A stretch of 64,000 bases of DNA from contig CAJNDS010002188.1 of NCBI GenBank assembly GCA_905221605.1, positions 434,001-498,000 of the forward strand, in the 5' to 3' direction. The stretch is from Symbiodinium natans (Eukaryota; Sar; Dinophyceae; Suessiales; Symbiodiniaceae). Positions 23,501 through 29,500 of this stretch are shown here, in pieces. The notes beneath the pieces were generated by a model. That model searched no databases. It was not told the origin of the DNA and saw nothing but the letters and a program-made list of their open reading frames with translations. The stretch's first letter is position 1. Each line of letters opens with the position of its first letter. Made by a program: the position numbers and the translations under genes.

Positions 23501-26500
23501 CACGTCCGGCCTTCTCTCTGCCACACCGAGATTCAACAAACTTCAAAAAATATTCCCGAAGATCCTGCGGATGCCTGCAGACAAGCGACTGGGTGCTTGC
23601 CCCAGCCATGTGGGTCAAGAGTCTTAGAGCAACCTGCCAGTCTCCACTTCGCCTGCAAGTCTGCAGTACGGTGTTGTAGTGAATGATGTTGACCTCCAGC
23701 GACAGGTTCCTGGCAAGCTGAACTGCTTGGCGCTGGACCGATGCTTGCCATCGACCAGAGCTTCTTAAAAAATGTAGTACATGGGTTCTGAATTTCTGGT
23801 TCAGGTTATGACGATGTTGTTGTTAGTGGAACCCCGATGCTTCTAGGCGGCCAGAGGGAACATTCGAGGAGAAGAGGCAAAGCCTGGAAAGTATCGTGCA
23901 AGCGGCAAGAGGGCCCGCAGCACGGCTGCCTGCAGCTCGCCAGCTCCCGCCTGCAGTTCGCTGAAGTTCGCTACCGAGATAAGTCGGCGGCACGTGACTA
24001 GGTGACTAGGTGACTCTCGGCCTTGCAAAACCAGGACCTTTGACTTTTGGTGACTGGGCGGCACCCCTCCACATCCACAAAGGTCGAAGGGACCTCTCGT
24101 CGCTTCAGGCTGCGAAGGGCCGCTGTGCAAAGCTGCGGTCGGCGCCAGGCGGCTAAGCCTCTGCGGCGACGGGGACCGGTGGCTCGAACTCTGTGATTCT
24201 TGGAATCGGATTGTCCAGCCTTTTCAGAATATGGGCTTTGCTGCGGTTTGCCATATGCAAACGAGCGGCAGTCAGCAATGGCGGCCTCGACACTCTGCAG
24301 CTTGGGCGAAGAGCCCAAGTCCAAGATGCGTCGGGCGGCAGCCAGTGCAGAGACCTCGCATCCCTCAGCTCCCATGCATTCTTCTGGCAGAGGAAATGGC
24401 GAAGGGGAGGGGGCATGTGCAGCATCCCCATCTTGGCTGCGGCTCACATGGCTCGCCCATGTCTCAGAGGATCCTAGGGACCCCTGGCTGCTCTGCCCCA
24501 CTGAGCCTAGTATCTGCATGAAGAAACATTGAGCCCTTCATAACCACAAAGTGTAGCGCAATCACAACACTTACTGTCAGGTGAGCATTCACTCCAGAAC
24601 ATGAGTTTTGTGCCTGCTATAGAACCCTTCCTGTGCTGCCACAATAGCCAACACGATCGGATCAACCCCCTCCAGGAGCGAAGCTGGGCATACAAGGGCA
24701 GCACGCGCATGGGCCTTGGCTTATGGGGAAGGCTTCTACCTGAATGCCAAACAGGGAACGGGCCAATTAAGGGCGAGACCCCTCACCAAATCCGGTCCCT
24801 TTGAAGACCCCTCCAGCTGTCCTTGATTTGTCCAGCCTGCAAGGCAGCAAGGCACGCATCGTGTCCATTCCCCATGCTATGGAACATTCGCATATGGCAA
24901 CTTACGATAACATCTGACGCAGTCCGAGAATATGCGCCGCTCGCGTCACATCCTGCTATATGAAAACTGCTGGTGCCCGAAAATACACACGCCTCGTCAT
25001 CCTCACTTTGCGCTGGTTTCGCAGCTCCCGGTCCTTGGCATCCTCATCCGCAGCAGCGGCCTTGAAAGTGATACCCACTCCCCTCGACCGTAACACCCCC
25101 TTGCAAGGACGCTAGCATCTATTGCGAATTCCGAGACTGCCTCGGACTCTAGTAGCACCGTGTCCTCCTCCCCCAGGGCGAAGGAGAGGTCCGGCATCTG
25201 CCAACACGAGCGACGCACACGCAAGCGACGCAACGGCACACGAGCTTTGTTGGGTTTGCGGGCCTCCTCTTGAGTTGCCAGCTTCCCCTCCTCCTCCTCC
25301 TGCTCCTGCACAAAGACCCGCTCAAAGATCGCCGCCCAAGTGCAAAACGGCTTGCAACGCACATCCACAGCCACATTCGGGGACCTTCGCAGTGGTCGCT
25401 GCCTCCAGGCACTAAAACTCTCAGATGCTGTTGGATGTTGTCAGGCTATGGAGCCCAAGAAAGCTTTCTGCCTCACCATGCGCGGCTTCCTTGACTTTCT
25501 TGCGGCGCTTCTTCTTGGGCTTTGGGCCCCCTTGCACGCCGACACTGTACGACCCAGTGTCAAGTGCCGATTTACAGGACCTGGACATTCTGCGACCTCC
25601 CGCATCTGCATTCGGATCGCCCGGAAGGTTCTCAGACCTGGACGTGAACAAGCATGATATGATATCCCCTTGGGTGGGTTGTGCATCAGACAGAAAGTTG
25701 TCTGGGTGCCAGGCACAGGTGTTGCCTTGCGTTTTCTGCCTTTGCCTTTGGCCTTCTTTGGGCACCTGAACCAAGGAAAGCCAAGCCTCGAAAGCTTCGA
25801 AAGTTTTGAAGGATGTGCCCACCTGGCTGGATTCTCACCGTTGTCAGCCTGTCAAAATCGGTCAAAGGGTGCTGACATGTGCTGACCCTTTGAGCTGCCT
25901 TGCTGCCGTCGCTGTGCAGCCTGACCGCCAAAAAAAAAATAACCAGAAAAGAGCAGAAAGGTCCCCCACTGCAGGCTCCCTCTTGGGCTCCAGGCACTTC
26001 ATCCTCCGGGTCCTCCTCGGCAGCCTCGTCGTCTGATGCCTCCAGCTCCAGCTCCCGCTGCGGCTCCTCGGGATTGCCCTTCACTTCTCTCCCCTCCTTC
26101 CCTGGCTCCTCGCTCTGGCGTCGCCTCCTCGGCCTCGGGCACCTCCTGTGACTTACAGAGGAGTACAGGCCCCCGGTCACATGCCAGCACGGTGGCAAGA
26201 TGCAGATTTGTGAAAATTTATGCAGATGCTACTGCGCCACTTTGCGACAAGCAGTGGCAACAGATCACATGTCCAACACTCTTTCGTTGGGCTCAGGCCA
26301 TGACACCATGCTGCGAAGCCATCATCTGCGACTGCTGCAGCATCCTCGCAATCAATCACTCCGTGGTTTCATGGCTGCAGCCTATGCAACTAATAGCCGA
26401 GCACATCCATGCCGGCGATAGCGTCACCCAACTGGTCCTGCAGAGGCGGTGAACCTCCTGCCGCCCAGTCACGAAGACCTGTCCAAATTGGTTGCTACAT

Positions 26501-29500
26501 GTTGCTACTCAACACCCAGAAACTGGCTGGCAGCGTCCAACAGCAGATTCACAACCTCCGAGCAGCGTAAGGCCCAGACCAAGATGCTCCCTGGAGGCAG
26601 TTCCTTGTGAATCTGGAGCACCTGGGCTGAGGCCATGTCACGCTGTGCTACTCTGATCGCCATGCTGCTTTACGACATGCCACCGGGAGCGCCACTGACC
26701 TATGCGCCGCCTGCAAGCTGCGAGAACTTGTGGCTTTTGAGCGTGTCGGAGGTGCCAAGACGTGAAGACAAAGCTTACGTTCTGAAATGGTCTGGCTTGG
26801 CGCCTTGATGTAGTCTTCATCTGTTCGCCGAGCAAAATGAACTGTGACCTGCCCATCTGAACTCAGACCACCACTTTAGAACACTTTTGGAGAGCAACTC
26901 AGGCTCCGAGCGGGGAATGTGCGAGCATCAATGCGCAGCACCGGGGGAGGTGATGGAAAAAGCCTCGGATGCTTTGATCTGAAGCAGTGAGTGTAGACGG
27001 ACCTACTGTTGGTTAGCTGGCACTCGTAACATCGCAGCAGTAAGTATACTACTCCTGCCTCATGCCTTCAATCCACACTCACCAGCTTACTGGACCCCGA
27101 TCCGATTCTTGGCATTCATACGTGAGGCCGGGACTGGTTGTTTTCCGTGAAGTCGCAAAGCCGCAAGGTCGCAGACATGATCACCTCTCCCCAATATTTT
27201 CTCTCATCCCAGGACCGGGCAAACAAAGCCCAGACAAGATGCCCAAGGCCCTGGCAAGCTTCAGGGGAGGTGGGAGCTGCGAATCGTTGGCATCTGAACA
27301 TGTGCCGCAAATCGAAAGATGTGCCGATGCTAAGGACGTCTGCCGTGCACCTCCCTTTGCTTTCCTCCTCCGGGCTACTGCCTCCAGGCATGTGGTGCAA
27401 GTGCGCTGCAAGCTCCGGGATCTCCGGTGCCTCCTCATAGTCCCTCCGCCGCCGCTGAACAGCTCGGGAAAGGAGGCCGATCAGAATGTCGCAGTTGACC
27501 TGGCATCTCTTCAACACGAGGGCCTGGACCTACTTACGCCTGCCCGGCATCAAGGCCAGGCGTCCCAAGCATGTCCAGAAAAAAACAAGACCTTCCGCTT
27601 CTAGCAGTCAGTGCAGATTGAGGCTTGACAACATCTGGGAGCAGGCAGCTCATGCAGCTCGTACTACATCGGCTGAAGTTGCAAAAAAAGGGGGGAAGGT
27701 GTCCAACTCTGCCGAAGCTGCTCCCCTCTCATGCGCCTGCCAAGCGCAATGCATACACTTCACGGACGTCTCGAGTCACGCGACGGCACTCGTCACTTGG
27801 AATCTTTGAGAACCTGCCTCGTCAATGACAATGGCCGTGTACTTGCGACAGAGGAAATCCGCTTGCACCTGGCAACGCGAGAAATCAACCTCACCCGGGA
27901 CGCGTCTGGAAGTCGCCCTCGTCTCAGCCATCTTGAGCATCTTTGCTTTTGCGCGCCTCCCTCAGCAGAATCCCGTCGGTCATGAACTTGATCCGCATGT
28001 CTTTGGTGCAGTGGCTCTTGTCGTACCTGACCTGCCATCAAGAAAAGCTGCGGTGAATGGAAGATGATGTGCTCAAGGACGTCATGGCCGCCTGGTAGCC
28101 CACCTTTTCTGGCTGGTTCAACTCCTGTCCCACTCGCCTGAAGTACTGCGAAGCACTGAGCCCATCCGCGCCCTAACTCCACCGGCTTCATCGCGGGCAC
28201 ATTCCTGAGGCCAGCACTGCGAGACGGAGATCGCTGCAACCTCAAGCTGTGCGAAGAAAAGGCCTAATTGTTAGGGCCTAACTGCTAACTATTTGACTGC
28301 ATCCTCACCACAGCAACGCACCATCCTGTGCACCCTGCACGACGCGGCTGCGTCACACCTATGAGGTGTTCATCGCCATTGCAGAGGCCGCACCTAGAGG
28401 CAGGCATCAATGCTCAATGCTTGAACTTGAAACGAGAAGCCTTGAGCTTCACGACATGCCCATGCCATGCACACAGCAGACGCATCTGCAACTGCAGTTG
28501 CTTGCTTCGCCTCCCACACTTCGCAACATCGAGAGCTGGCGATGGAAAAAGGACTGCGTCTTAGGGACGATCCTGCAAGAGGATCCCAAGCAGGCATGCG
28601 GGAATCACAGCGCGGCCCTGCACGATGCGGCTGAGATGATCTTCCAGGTCCGGTCGTACAGAGTTCGGGTCCGAGCCCTTCGCCCGACAACTTCGCAATC
28701 TCTCCGTCTCTGCGTGCGATGCCAGACTGCTCTATACGTACATGAAGAGGACTTCTCGAACTTTCTTCAGACCGTTGGCTTCAGCCAGCGACAGCGCGTT
28801 CTGTCCGGCAGAATCCTCCTTGGTGACGCTGGCTCCTGGAGGGAACCGACATTGCTTGTCACTTGCTTGTCAGTCATCCCATGCCCCCGGCAACAAAAAA
28901 TAGACGGGCTCTGCACAAACACAGTCTACCACAAGTAGCTACCGTATGTTACTTGGTGCAGGGAAGCACAAAGAACAGAAAACACACGTTTTAAAACTGG
29001 GACGGAGTTTGGAGTGATGTCTGCTGGGACCCGCCGGCTGCGAAGAATCTGAACTGGTAGCACATCGTCGGATGTAAAACTGCTCTGGACACCCTAGCCG
29101 AAACTCCCACACTGCAGTATACAGTCATGCGATGTATTGCCATTGCTCACCCTTCTCCTTCTTCGCAAAGCCTCTCCAAGGCCCACATGTGTGAAGCAGA
29201 GGCCTCCAAGTTTCGAGTGCGCCACCGGACATCATCCACCTGTCACCGCTCTGAGTCGATTTTGCTTTGCTTGACAGCTGCGTTTTAGGGAGTCTTTTGG
29301 GTCACCATCGGCAAGACAAAACGCAAGCTACGACTTTACAAGGCAGCCAGGGCGCATAGTTCTGTAAGCACGATCGGCCTTGCTTTGGCTCTGCCTGATC
29401 TACCGGGACTTGTCGCTGGAGCACGAGATTTATGCACTGCGCGTGCTCCTCGGCTGAGCGCTTCAGGAAGCACAAGCCTTCGCAGGCCAAGTGGAGGAGG

